In this document: positions 29,593 through 39,853 of the stretch, piece by piece
Layout of the letters: each line of letters starts with the position of its first letter
Position numbering within the stretch: position 1 is the first letter of the stretch
From: Bufo bufo
Lineage: Eukaryota; Chordata; Amphibia; Anura; Bufonidae
Length of the DNA: 64,000 nucleotides
Assembly: GCF_905171765.1 (NCBI RefSeq)
Contig: NC_053391.1
Location: 657,977,750 to 658,041,749, forward strand
Direction: 5' to 3'
Notes under the pieces: model-generated
Database searches by the model: none
Seen by the model: only the letters and a program-made list of their open reading frames with translations
What the model was told of the DNA's origin: nothing
Translations under genes and position numbers: made by a program

Positions 29593-32259
29593 TCATTCAG
29601 TGGCATCAGGCATTGCCTTATGCATGAACACAGCAAATTCATGGCCCGCATTTATGTACCCGAAGGGCAGTCGGGTCCATGCATATTGTTGCTTTCCAAA
29701 TGTGAAGGCCAATTTGTACTGATCCCTCTCGTCAATTTTAATCGTCCAGTATCCTTGTGCACAGTCAAGGGCGGTGAAGATTTTTGATCCTTGAATTTGT
29801 GCCAAACATTGGTCAATATACGGCACGGGCCATCCGGACATGTAAACACGTTTGTTTAATTGTCTTAGGTCCGAGCAGAGACAAAATTGACCATTGGGTT
29901 TGAGGACCCCAAGTATCGGATGATTGAACGAGCTGTGTATTGGACGGATAATGCCCCTCCTCTCCAGGTTTTTAACGATTTCCGATAGTGACTCGTAAGC
30001 CGCCAGCGGAAGTCGGTATTGTTTGACAAAGACAGGGGGTGCATCTGGATCCGTCTGGATCCTTGCAACATGTATGTCTGTTTCTCCACAGTCATAAGAA
30101 TCCTTGGCGAACATGTCCTGGAACTCTGTGAAGAGCTCCTTTAGCTGTTGACGCTCTGACTCATCGGAGCATTCATCAGCTATAGAGACTTGTTCCTCCA
30201 CCCGCTCCTGAAATTCTGAAAAGATTTCCGGCTGACTTAACTCGTAAGCTTCTTCAAGCTCACTGGTTAAGTCATTTTGGGTGTAGTGTACCTTATCCTT
30301 TCCTTTTTGGCAGGATTCGTACTCCCTCTCATCGATCTCATGGTTGAAAACCAATGATGTTTCTTCGATGTGGCATGTACCTTCTTCAGAGCTGAAAGGA
30401 TAAACAGAGTGTATATTGAATAACCCCTCAGGGGTTGAGGAAAAACTTTGTTCTACTACCTGTTCTTCCGTCAGGTATTCATCAGGAATAAGTCCAATAA
30501 CATCATTCTGGAATCCAAAAGTGTAGTATTCTGATTCCATAGCTAAACCAATTACGGTGTCCTTTTGCAAAGATATGCTATGGGGAATCATATTATGGAC
30601 TACCATCTGTAATGGAACCTGATGGACGTTTATCATGGGAGTAGGCTTTAACTTTAGGCCGAGTTGTTGCATCCGGTTGGATAAACAGATCAAGGCATCT
30701 GCATTCTTCAGTTTCTGTCCCTTCTTCACTTGAATGGGGAGAAGAAACGGTTTGCATCCTTCAGGGATTTCAACCTCTTCAGCAACCTCAATACTTACGG
30801 CGTAGGGCATCTGTTGTCCCCCTCTCAAAGCTTGCTCTACATCCTGGAATCCCTCTGGGTCTCCTGGTAATCTGGACCATAAGGTTTTATTCACCAGATC
30901 AATCTGTACAGCAAATCTGTGTAGAAGGTCGTTACCTATATACATTTGGTATCGTGGTCCATTTATCACGATGAAAACGTGTTCCGTGGTCTTATTTCCT
31001 ATGGAGATAGACAAAAGACATCTTGCAACCACATTATGACTCTGGGAATTTCCATCCAGATCATGAACCCATTGTTCCTGTGGAGAGAAACTTTTAATCA
31101 TTTTAGGATTGGGGACCTGTTTTAAGAGTCCTAAGCTTATGTAGCTGGCTTCGGATTTCAGATCCAGTTTGGCATATTTCACCCGGGTTATATTGTTCAC
31201 TTGTATGGGAATCAATAAATTGTCATTGACCTTTTCAATCCGTACCATGGATTGAGTATGTTTGGTCAGGTCCGCAACTTTGTGATTTCCTCCTTCAAGA
31301 GAAATAGTTAATACATCATCATCCAAGGTTACCTTTTCGATTCTGTCCCTCTGGATGGTAATGATGTGAGCGGCACCGTTGACAGCTTCCTCGGGCTTAC
31401 CATTGTTTAGGATCGTGACATCCGGCATTTGATTGTTCCTGAAATGAACTTCAATCGAGTTAGGCCTCTCTTCAATCACGTGACAACTGCGTTGTGTTTG
31501 TGCATTGCAAGAGAGTTCATATGCAATGGGTGTCTTCACCTGAGTCCAGACTGCTTCATTAATGAAGTCTATTATGGTACTCAACCTTTTCATAAGGTCA
31601 ATTCCTATGATCAGCCGATCATATGGAAGATCCACAATCAATGTGGGGTGTCTAATGGTCTTTTTGCCAATTCTAAATGTCAACCATGATGTACCTTTTA
31701 CCTGTAAAGCATCTCCACCTACACTTATCAAAGAGCCATCAAATGATCTTAATCTCGGCTTCTTTGTCGTCAGATCCATAATCTTTTGGAAATAACTATA
31801 TGATAAGATGGTGGCTTGTGATCCGGTGTCGAGTAAACTTTTGATTGGTCCGATAAGTTCATTTTGGAGATATGATTCCACAAAATATCGGCCGTCAACC
31901 TGGAATAAATCACACAAGAAATTAGAATGTTTACTCATATGATTCCTCTGGAGGGTTTGACCTCTCTGCAGCTTCGTGACCTCTGCATTCCTGTGTCTCA
32001 CAGGAGAAGTTGGAGGAGCAGCATCGGCCCCCACCCTTGGGGAAAACTGGATTATATCACAGTTTACAGCTGATTCATGACAAGAGGCTGGAATGATGGG
32101 ATCACAATCTGGAATAGACGCATGGTCGCAGGGATCGACACGATTAGACTGCAAGACAAATAAAATATTAGACACCTCCTCCCTGGCCCCAATCTTAGGG
32201 TCAGGGGTACTGCAAGGAGAAATGGTATTAGTAATCACATCAGATTCTTTCACATCCAT
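29593..32259 (-). pseudogene. pro-pol: ERV pro-pol, part 1: two retropepsin-like domains and RT N-terminus
   Basis: Open in the -1 frame relative to gag from the slippery site; the first ATG is at 32259. Residues about 115-245: retropepsin with LLDTGSQAT (Asp144) and LIIGIDLMKR (216-225). Residues about 340-465: a second copy of the fold, with LDLKSEAS replacing LDTGSQAT and MYIGNDLLHRF replacing LIIGIDLMKR; the trailing VQIDLVNKTLWSRL parallels TIIDFINEAVWTQV. The second site keeps Asp but has lost Thr-Gly. A beta-rich linker (480-600) and an acidic stretch follow. RT begins near 740 (QYRLP); the first catalytic Asp is in FTALDCAQGYW, then WTRLPFGYINAG. A single TGA ends the frame just before the YVDD segment. 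Confidence 0.9.
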
Positions 32260-32306
32260 CTTAATGGCCTTGCAGTGGCCTGGGTTCTGACCCGGCCCAA
32301 TCTGCT

Positions 32307-34367
32307 TTATGATGTTGAGCTGGGACCTGGAGTTGCCCCTAAAAAAGGTTCAGGCTGTTTTCCTGGGGATACCTGGGACAACTTTCTCACAATGTCATTC
32401 AACTGGGCCACTTGTTCTGCCAGCTGATCAACCCTGTTTGGTTTGCGCATATTTTGGTTTTGTGAGGCGCCCTGATTATTGGTGGGTGACCTACTCCTAG
32501 GTGAGTTTAAGGGTTCCTGCCTATCTTCCCTCTGTGGTCTGGGCCTGTTATTCCAGCGTCTGTAACCCTGGGAATCCCTATTGTAATAGGACCTATATTG
32601 GGGACCATTATTGTAATATGGACGGTAGTTAGACCTCCCAGCACCAGAATTATCCCCCTCTGACCCGTTGGGATTTTGGGGCTTGGTTTGCTTGGGTCTT
32701 ACCTGTTGTTGCTGGGTTTGTTGGACAGGACCTGTAGACTGAGAATACTTACGTGGCTGTGTTTCAAATCCCAAGCTAGGGTTTACCTTAGCTTCAGCTA
32801 TATTTTGCTCTGGGGATTTTTTAAATCTTCTCTCACCTGTTTCATGGCATTCACTGATATTATACAGCGTGGTGGCAGCCGTCACCAACCTATCCAAGGG
32901 AGCTTCAATATCCAGATCTCTGGCTAGGCTAAGTTTGATCTGGGTTGGCATAGCATCATAGAACAACTGCTTAAACTCTTCAGATTCCCAGTTTGGGGAT
33001 CTATATGCTAACCCATAGGCATTTTTAAGGATAGAGAGGAATTCACGGGGACTTTGATTGGGCCTACATGTAAGCTTATATATGTCTCGTTTTGCAGCAG
33101 TAATGGTTCGGTAAGGTCCGAATTCCAGTTTAACTTCATGCAAAACACTTGGCCAATCTTGAATTCCTCTCTCCCTAAAAGAGGTAAAGTAATGACGATA
33201 TTTATCATCAAATGCCCATGGAAGGAATCTGATTCTGTCAGCATCAGAGTATAATTTTAAAGAATCCATAGTGGATTCATACAGTTCTAAGTGATTCGCT
33301 ATCTGAGAAGAACCTTTCTTAGAGAACTTGGACACAGTGGTATTTAAAAACTTAATTATGCTGGATGAATTTTGATCCTTTTCTGAATACTGGTAATTTT
33401 TCTTCCTAGAGACCACCTCAGCATATGATGGTCGCCTGGGACCCTGATCCTCTTTGTGGGTAAACACCTGTCTGCTTGGCAGGGAGTAAGATACATGCTT
33501 TCCCACATCACTATCAGACTCACATGCGCTTTCCCCACTCTCATGAGACACATATTGCACAGGTGATTTAACCCTAACCCTAACATGTCTATCCAAGGGA
33601 ATATGAGGAGAGACACTTCTAGGGGCTTCCATATTACTGGCACCTAGTAAGGTGGTTACAGTTTGCAATGCCTGGTTCAATTGGGTTAATGCCTCCTGTG
33701 TTATCACACCAACACTTTCAGGTTGCTGAGTGTCTTGGATGGGGCCTGCTTTAGGAGCATGTGATGACATGTCTGGATGTTGGGGAGTAAGACATGGAGG
33801 GTCAGGAGATCCCACAGCGTTAGATGGATCCCTTTCAGCATTGACTATATTATGGGCTGATCCATCTGTCTGCTTAATTTTGGAATACTGACGATATAAA
33901 TCCTCTAAATCATTTTTTGCCTTTTGGTATGCATCATGGCTGTGACTAAGGTTGTACTCTAAGTCTTTGATCATCGCTTCTGCGGATTTTAGTTCTGATT
34001 CCATCTTGGATACGTATCTTTTTGTACCCATTATAGACTCATACCTATCTTTAGAAAGAGTACTGACCTCAAACAATGCATACAAAACAGGTGGCAATGC
34101 AGATAAGAGGTGTTGGTCCCTCTTGGAATTATCATTTGCCAAATCCATATATGTCAGGTAACTATCAACCATGCCACCTAACTTCCATATATCCCCACGT
34201 TCTTCATAGGCTCTTGCCTGCAGCTCATTAGTCCATTCATCTATATTTTTATCTAATTTCAAACGGGAATAAACATATCCGATAACCTTAGATATTATCT
34301 TTCCTGGGTCAGATGGACTATCTGCTATAGCCTGGCTATTACCTGGGCCGCTGCCTGTTACATTCAT
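32307..34367 (-). CDS. gag: ERV Gag
   Basis: 686 codons; I choose the ATG at 34367 (MNVTGSG), the first in the frame after the 5' LTR and PBS. Residues ~105-165 form a heptad-rich coiled coil (MESELKSAEAMIKDLEYNL). Residues ~330-510 form a capsid-like helical domain; RPNQSPREFLSILKNAYGLAY sits where a major homology region would be. The C-terminus (~545-630) is rich in Arg, Asn, Tyr, Gly and Gln (YYNNGPQYRSYYNRD), with no CCHC knuckle, recalling the basic GR-type RNA-binding tails of foamy viruses rather than orthoretroviral NC. No late-domain motif is obvious. The frame is intact to its TAA. In cells it would assemble particles and package RNA. Confidence 0.85.
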   Translation of the reverse strand: MNVTGSGPGNSQAIADSPSDPGKIISKVIGYVYSRLKLDKNIDEWTNELQARAYEERGDIWKLGGMVDSYLTYMDLANDNSKRDQHLLSALPPVLYALFEVSTLSKDRYESIMGTKRYVSKMESELKSAEAMIKDLEYNLSHSHDAYQKAKNDLEDLYRQYSKIKQTDGSAHNIVNAERDPSNAVGSPDPPCLTPQHPDMSSHAPKAGPIQDTQQPESVGVITQEALTQLNQALQTVTTLLGASNMEAPRSVSPHIPLDRHVRVRVKSPVQYVSHESGESACESDSDVGKHVSYSLPSRQVFTHKEDQGPRRPSYAEVVSRKKNYQYSEKDQNSSSIIKFLNTTVSKFSKKGSSQIANHLELYESTMDSLKLYSDADRIRFLPWAFDDKYRHYFTSFRERGIQDWPSVLHEVKLEFGPYRTITAAKRDIYKLTCRPNQSPREFLSILKNAYGLAYRSPNWESEEFKQLFYDAMPTQIKLSLARDLDIEAPLDRLVTAATTLYNISECHETGERRFKKSPEQNIAEAKVNPSLGFETQPRKYSQSTGPVQQTQQQQVRPKQTKPQNPNGSEGDNSGAGRSNYRPYYNNGPQYRSYYNRDSQGYRRWNNRPRPQREDRQEPLNSPRSRSPTNNQGASQNQNMRKPNRVDQLAEQVAQLNDIVRKLSQVSPGKQPEPFLGATPGPSSTS
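32340..32346 (-). promoter_or_regulatory. -1 ribosomal frameshift heptamer T-TTT-TTA
   Basis: On the minus strand TTTTTTA, phased so that the gag codons are TTT TTA, the X XXY YYZ arrangement. It lies 12 codons before the gag stop. The -1 frame is open from here into pro-pol. A GGTCCCA / TGGGCC pairing downstream could form part of a stimulatory stem. Confidence 0.85.
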
Positions 34368-34465
34368 GATTCTGATCAATAATCAATACAGATAATAATA
34401 ACAAGCTAAGAAGAAGTGTAGAATTTTTCACTATTTGCATAAATAATTTATAGAAATATCTCAAG

Positions 34466-34483
34466 ATCTCAGCAGTGCCTCCA
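34466..34483 (-). promoter_or_regulatory. Primer binding site, tRNA-Thr-like
   Basis: Minus strand: TGGAGGCACTGCTGAGAT starts four bases after the 5' LTR. TGGAGGC followed by a GAGAT-like segment resembles the complement of vertebrate tRNA-Thr 3' ends, with mismatches. Confidence 0.55.
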
Positions 34484-35393
34484 TATTTGTCAAGGTATAT
34501 CTTTTATATAAAATATAAATATTTTATATAAAAATATAAAAATTAATAAAATAATAAAAAATGGAAATCAGTCAGGAAATCCACTAGGCGGACATAAAAC
34601 GCCTTTCTTTTATCTTGAGACTCTAAATTTAATTTATGCAATTAATGAAAACAAAGGGGCAATCAATTATACAAAATATATGTAACAATTTATTTATAAA
34701 TGAGTAAAATTCCAATATAAAACTGACATAAGATCAATGGATAGACAAATTGACGCAGTACCAATAAACCACCACTAGATGGTGGTATAATCCACTATCA
34801 TTTTCTCACCAGCACAGAATTATTAAAAGTAACATATGATAAGAAATAAATGATAATTTCTTTATCAAACAGACCAATACTTAATACATCAAGACAAGCT
34901 CAGGATTTTCTGTTTACCAACAGGTTATAACATGACAAAATACAGATTAATACAAGAACAATAAATGTTGTCCCTTGACTCTGTCTCAGCCTATGACAAT
35001 CAAAAATATAAATGATATTAATATGATATTATATCCCACTCAGCAACCAGACTATGGAAATATAATTTCCCAGAGTTTTCCTCTACTCAGATAATGTCTA
35101 ATCTCCCATTAGCAATATGCATCTTTGCTAAGAGGACAACTAGCATTAGGGAGGTGATTAACACTATACGTTCCCACAATATGGAAACACTTGACTATAC
35201 GCTGAGAGGAATATCTTAATAATATCACAAGCAAAATATAACATACGTTACCAAGTCAAGGATGGACAGGTTTCGGGTGTAATCAGTTCTCAAAAAAAAC
35301 TCTTCCAATGACCAAAAATTAATCCAAGTTTCTTTTTGTTGTTGAAGTAAATTGTTAGTTGCAGTTGTTTCAGTTGAAGAGTGTAGATAGATG

Positions 35394-35426
<33 letters not shown>

Positions 35427-35957
35427 CTCCTTCCTAACCTCTTACATGCATAGTTTATACCCCATGTTATCTAAGAATTCCTCCCCTTCTAGATTAGGGA
35501 TCTCCAATCAGACAAGATGGGTGTGTTCGTATGTAGATACCAATGATGTCATTTTAACCCTTGGAACACTGGTGAAAATGCCATACTATTATCAATTTAC
35601 CTCTAGATGGCACTGTTGTACTACATAACAATTCCAACATTAATTCTAAATATCTAATAACGACCTTATTAACCTCTTGAACATACATCAGTATTAAGGG
35701 TTTCTTCCCGACATTTTAATTACCCCTAATCTAGACATGTTGGAGTCACCATCTCCTACTGTCTTCTTAGGGACAATGGTTCCTTTTACTTAACATCCGG
35801 ATTCATTAACTTGCCTACATGGCTGGCTAATAATATTTAGCTCTCCTCATGAAAACCAATTAGTAGGAAGGCAACTCCAATACTTTTCTAAACCTTAAAA
35901 GTCTATATGGTCAGTGGGATATACACGGCACAAAATATATATTCTAAATTATATATC

Positions 35958-35991
<34 letters not shown>

Positions 35992-36176
35992 TCGATACAC
36001 TGTTATACATAGATGACATATTATATAAGTCATTGGTTAAGATATGTTGCAAATTTAAATACACCACACAGGAATACATAGAATATAATTATGAAGACAT
36101 GAATGGGACATTCATACACCCAATGCTTCCTACAAAGTAGACTTCCCTAATGATTTTGTAATGAAGTAAAATAATA

Positions 36177-37739
36177 CACTGCGTGCAGAATTATTAGGCA
36201 AATGAGTATTTTGACCACATCATCCTCTTTATGCATGTTGTCTTACTCCAAGCTGTATAGGCTCGAAAGCCTACTACCAATTGAGCATATTAGGTGATGT
36301 GCATCTCTGTAATGAGAAGGGGTGTGGTCTAATGACATCAACACCCTATATTAGGTGTGCATAATTATTAGGCAACTTCCTTTCCTTTGGCAAAATGGGT
36401 CAAAAGAAGGACTTGACAGGCTCAGAAAAGTCAAAAATAGTGAGATATCTTGCAGAGGGATGCAGCACTCTTAAAATTGCAAAGCTTCTGAAGCGTGATC
36501 ATCGAACAATCAAGCGTTTCATTCAAAATAGTCAACAGGGTCGCAAGAAGCGTGTGGAAAAACCAAGGCGCAAAATAACTGCCCATGAACTGAGAAAAGT
36601 CAAGCGTGCAGCTGCCAAGATGCCACTTGCCACCAGTTTGGCCATATTTCAGAGCTGCAACATCACTGGAGTGCCCAAAAGCACAAGGTGTGCAATACTC
36701 AGAGACATGGCCAAGGTAAGAAAGGCTGAAAGACGACCACCACTGAACAAGACACACAAACTGAAACGTCAAGAATGGGCCAAGAAATACCTCAAGACTG
36801 ATTTTTCTAAGGTTTTATGGACTGATGAAATGAGAGTGAGTCTTGATGGGCCAGATGGATGGGCCCGTGGCTGGATTGGTAAAGGGCAGAGAGCTCCAGT
36901 CCGACTCAGACGCCAGCAAGGTGGAGGTGGAGTACTGGTTTGGGCTGGTATCATCAAAGATGAGCTTGTGGGGCCTTTTCGGGTTGAGGATGGAGTCAAG
37001 CTCAACTCCCAGTCCTACTGCCAGTTTCTGGAAGACACCTTCTTCAAGCAGTGGTACAGGAAGAAGTCTGCATCCTTCAAGAAAAACATGATTTTCATGC
37101 AGGACAATGCTCCATCACACGCGTCCAAGTACTCCACAGCGTGGCTGGCAAGAAAGGGTATAAAAGAAGAAAATCTAATGACATGGCCTCCTTGTTCACC
37201 TGATCTGAACCCCATTGAGAACCTGTGGTCCATCATCAAATGTGAGATTTACAAGGAGGGAAAACAGTACACCTCTCTGAACAGTGTCTGGGAGGCTGTG
37301 GTTGCTGCTGCACGCAATGTTGATGGTGAACAGATCAAAACACTGACAGAATCCATGGATGGCAGGCTTTTGAGTGTCCTTGCAAAGAAAGGTGGCTATA
37401 TTGGTCACTGATTTGTTTTTGTTTTGTTTTTGAATGTCAGAAATATATATTTGTGAATGTTGAGATGTTATATTGGTTTCACTGGTAAAAATAAATAATT
37501 GAAATGGGTATATATTTGTTTTTTGTTAAGTTGCCTAATAATTATGCACAGTAATAGTCACCTGCACACACAGATATCCCCCTAAAATAGCTAAAACTAA
37601 AAACAAATTAAAAACTACTTCCAAAAATATTCAGCTTTGATATTAATGAGTTTTTTGGGTTCATTGAGAACATGGTTGTTGTTCAATAATAAAATTAATC
37701 CTCAAAAATACAACTTGCCTAATAATTCTGCACTCCCTG
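36177..37739 (+). mobile_element. Complete Tc1/mariner element (DD37E) with TA duplication
   Basis: 1563 bp between TA dinucleotides (36175-36176, 37740-37741). The pre-insertion site is visible in the other LTR (AATACATTGC near 25456). Outer ends are CACTGCGTGCAGAATTATTAGG and, inverted on the right, CAGGGAGTGCAGAATTATTAGG. A second inner pair lies at about 36358 (TGCATAATTATTAGGCAACTT) and 37528 (its exact inverse), giving an IR/DR structure with arms of about 200 bp. Flank and gene integrity suggest recent, perhaps ongoing, activity. Confidence 0.95.
36395..37411 (+). CDS. Tc1/mariner transposase, intact, DD37E
   Basis: 338 codons from ATG (MGQKKDLTGS) to TGA, no interruption, of the usual length for Tc1 transposases. 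Residues 1-115 form two helix-turn-helix units of the paired type (TLKIAKLLKRDHRTIKRFI; VPKSTRCAILRDM) with an AT-hook-like KPRRK near 56-60 between them. Catalytic Asp144 (LWTDEMRVSL), Gly-rich RRQQGGGGVLVWAG, Asp237 (FMQDNAPSHAS) and Glu275 (SPDLNPIENLWS). There are 37 residues between the second Asp and the Glu, so this is a DD37E enzyme, not classical DD34E. It binds the terminal repeats, excises the element and inserts it at TA. Probably functional, though untested. Confidence 0.93.
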   Translation: MGQKKDLTGSEKSKIVRYLAEGCSTLKIAKLLKRDHRTIKRFIQNSQQGRKKRVEKPRRKITAHELRKVKRAAAKMPLATSLAIFQSCNITGVPKSTRCAILRDMAKVRKAERRPPLNKTHKLKRQEWAKKYLKTDFSKVLWTDEMRVSLDGPDGWARGWIGKGQRAPVRLRRQQGGGGVLVWAGIIKDELVGPFRVEDGVKLNSQSYCQFLEDTFFKQWYRKKSASFKKNMIFMQDNAPSHASKYSTAWLARKGIKEENLMTWPPCSPDLNPIENLWSIIKCEIYKEGKQYTSLNSVWEAVVAAARNVDGEQIKTLTESMDGRLLSVLAKKGGYIGH

Positions 37740-38031
37740 TACATTGCTATTCAAATGGTTGTTTCTCACAGATACATGTCTGTAGGGCCCATTATAGTAT
37801 TAACGGATATACTACATCTGCTCATAATAATTTTAAAAGACAATATACTCTATGTCCCCACAAACATGTTCCCAAATTGAACTCAGCATAACCTCATCTC
37901 GGCCTGTTTCAATCCTATAGAGAAATATCAGACTCTGGTTCAATCTGTGATTACACTTAAAGGCAATGGGCATTGATATTTAGACCATAATATCTTTAGA
38001 TAAGATTGTACATTTATGAAAATGCACGACA

Positions 38032-39850
38032 GGCCAGACAAGCCTCCTCTGGCTATGCAAATCAGGTTTCCCTCCAAAAGTAAGAGAAAGCTAAGCCTCC
38101 GTTGCAGCCAGATGTTAGGTATCAATCCTTAGCCTTTTAAACAGACCTTGAAGCATAACATGAAATGCTCCTCATCAGTGCAGAGAAGTGGCTTAGCTAG
38201 GTGCAAAGCGTTGTTCAGGATTTGGGGGTACTATTTCTCCTTATGGAAAGTACCTGAGCCATAAGGAGTCATATAGGCCAGACAAAACTTTTCTGGGTTT
38301 CTGGGAAAAAGGATATGCAAATTATATTTCCTTCCTGGAGAAAGAAAGCTAAGGGTGTATTTCTGTGTGGATTCAGCTTCAGAAGATTCACAACAAACCA
38401 ATTACATCCCCCAATTTAACCCATGGGGCTCATAACTCCCTGTGCTGTGAATTGAACATTCTACATCATAAATAATGCTTTGATGCAGATTTTCTGAGCA
38501 TGAATGTTCCCATTAATTTCAGTGGGGGATATAGCCTGCACAGAAATCCACCCTTAACTTTCTTCTCCTTTAGGAAGGAAAGCTAATTTACATATCTTTT
38601 CCCCAGAAACCCGAGGAGCGCTACATGGCCTATAAGAATCCTCACGCCTACTTGGTGCTCAGGTGCTCTCCATAAGGAGAGATAGGCCTTGGTTGGGATC
38701 CAAGGGGTACTATCACCTAGCTACTGTAAGATCCAGTTGGGTGTTACTAGATGGGGTTGTGTCCTTTCACAGTCTGCCGCTATCCATCTAGTGCTGCCAG
38801 ACTGTGTAGGAACACCCCCCCAACTGATAAAAAACCCTCTGGACCTTCATTGCAGACTACTGACAGTTCATTCATAAATTTATAGTAGGAATATCAGATG
38901 GATGGCACAATATAGTCATAAGAATAGATGCACCAAAATTCTTATTACAAGGGGAATGCAAGTCAGGAGACATACATGTCAGGAGAGGCGACAGGTCCCA
39001 AAAACCATTCAAATGTTCAAGTAAAAGTCTCTTGCAGATGTTTATTTAACTCGTTAAGTGTCAAGATAAGAGTTGCTAGGTGGGTACATTCATCACCTCC
39101 ATAAGATGCATGTTGTACAATAGGACTGAATAAAGTGTTATTTAATGGACTGTGAAACATTCTGTCCCTACGCCACAGAGGAAATCAGCTTCATTAATTT
39201 GAATATCTCTGAAAAAGGCTTTGACTGATTATTTGAGTGCAGTCACTCGCCAGGCGCTGGTTTATTATTGGACATTTGCATTTGTAATATTACAGATCAT
39301 TTTCAGTCATAAAAATGACAGGACCAAGCATCAAAATATTTATTCAAAGGATGGCTTATCGGTAAAAACATAAGGGCCGAGCATTAAAAAAACAGTAATG
39401 AAGCACCAGAGTCGCATTCACAGCAATCAGCAGAATTAGCGATCATTAGCTCCATGATGAATGAAGGAAGTGATATATTTCACTAGGCTCATTGTTATTT
39501 CTTTTTGGCATTTATAGCTAAAAAATTAGACTCTCCGGGATGAAGAGGTGTGGAAACACAAAATATACAGGAAACAGGATTTATAATGATCCATACACAG
39601 GCCAAACATTGCGCCATTTCAGGATTAAACCAATTTTTACTTGAGTACTGCTCACGTATACTATACATAGGATACACAATATGTAGTGCCCTGGAGCAGG
39701 GATACTTGGAAGTCTGGACATTTGTGGACATTTGCCTGTTTCCCCTACGCAAAGTCATCAAATCCTTATTTTATTTCTCTTTGAAGGGTTAACTTGCATT
39801 GGCTTATACTGTTTAATACTGAGTAACTGCATTTTATATGTATGTTGTGA
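38032..39850. other. Right flank of the ERV: foldback MITE and non-repetitive sequence
   Basis: 38268-38640 is an inverted repeat: ATAGGCCAGACAA ... GGGTTTCTGGGAAAAAGGATATGC at the left and CATATCTTTTCCCCAGAAACCC ... CATGGCCTATAA at the right. 38032-38120 is a diverged paralogue. From about 39160 to 39480 the sequence is complex and AT-rich (TTCATTAATTTGAATATC, TTTGTAATATTACAG) with no transposon feature; it may be unique or conserved non-coding DNA. No gene is seen. Confidence 0.5.
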
Positions 39851-39853
39851 TTA

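Larger units (their letters stand above)
23741..38031 (-). mobile_element. Endogenous retrovirus, very young, with 2-kb LTRs
   Basis: Complete provirus on the minus strand: 5' LTR 34488-38031 (enlarged by a Tc1 insertion), interior 25749-34487, 3' LTR 23741-25748. The LTRs run TG...CA, and the 4-bp TSD is GGCC (23737-23740, 38032-38035). Interior order is PBS, gag, -1 slippery site, pro-pro-like-RT-RNase H tether-RNase H-integrase with GPY/F, short env, PPT. A dual RNase H marks it as retroviral rather than plain Gypsy, while the tether and RT are still Gypsy- or spuma-like, so a deep-branching vertebrate retrovirus lineage is likely. The LTR pair differs by one transition seen (24416 against 35163), a 7-bp indel and microsatellite lengths. 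Pol has one in-frame stop and env is cut short, so this copy is not self-sufficient. Confidence 0.92.
34488..38031 (-). repeat. 5' LTR of the ERV, interrupted by a Tc1/mariner element
   Basis: 3544 bp, of which 36177-37739 plus one TA is the inserted transposon; without it the LTR is about 1.98 kb. Shorter GATA and AT microsatellites than in the 3' LTR account for most of the difference. Confidence 0.93.

Noticed and set aside
32280..32310. NPGHCK in the -1 frame after gag as a zinc knuckle
   Set aside because: Only His and one Cys of a CCHC motif are present; the preceding Cys pair is missing.
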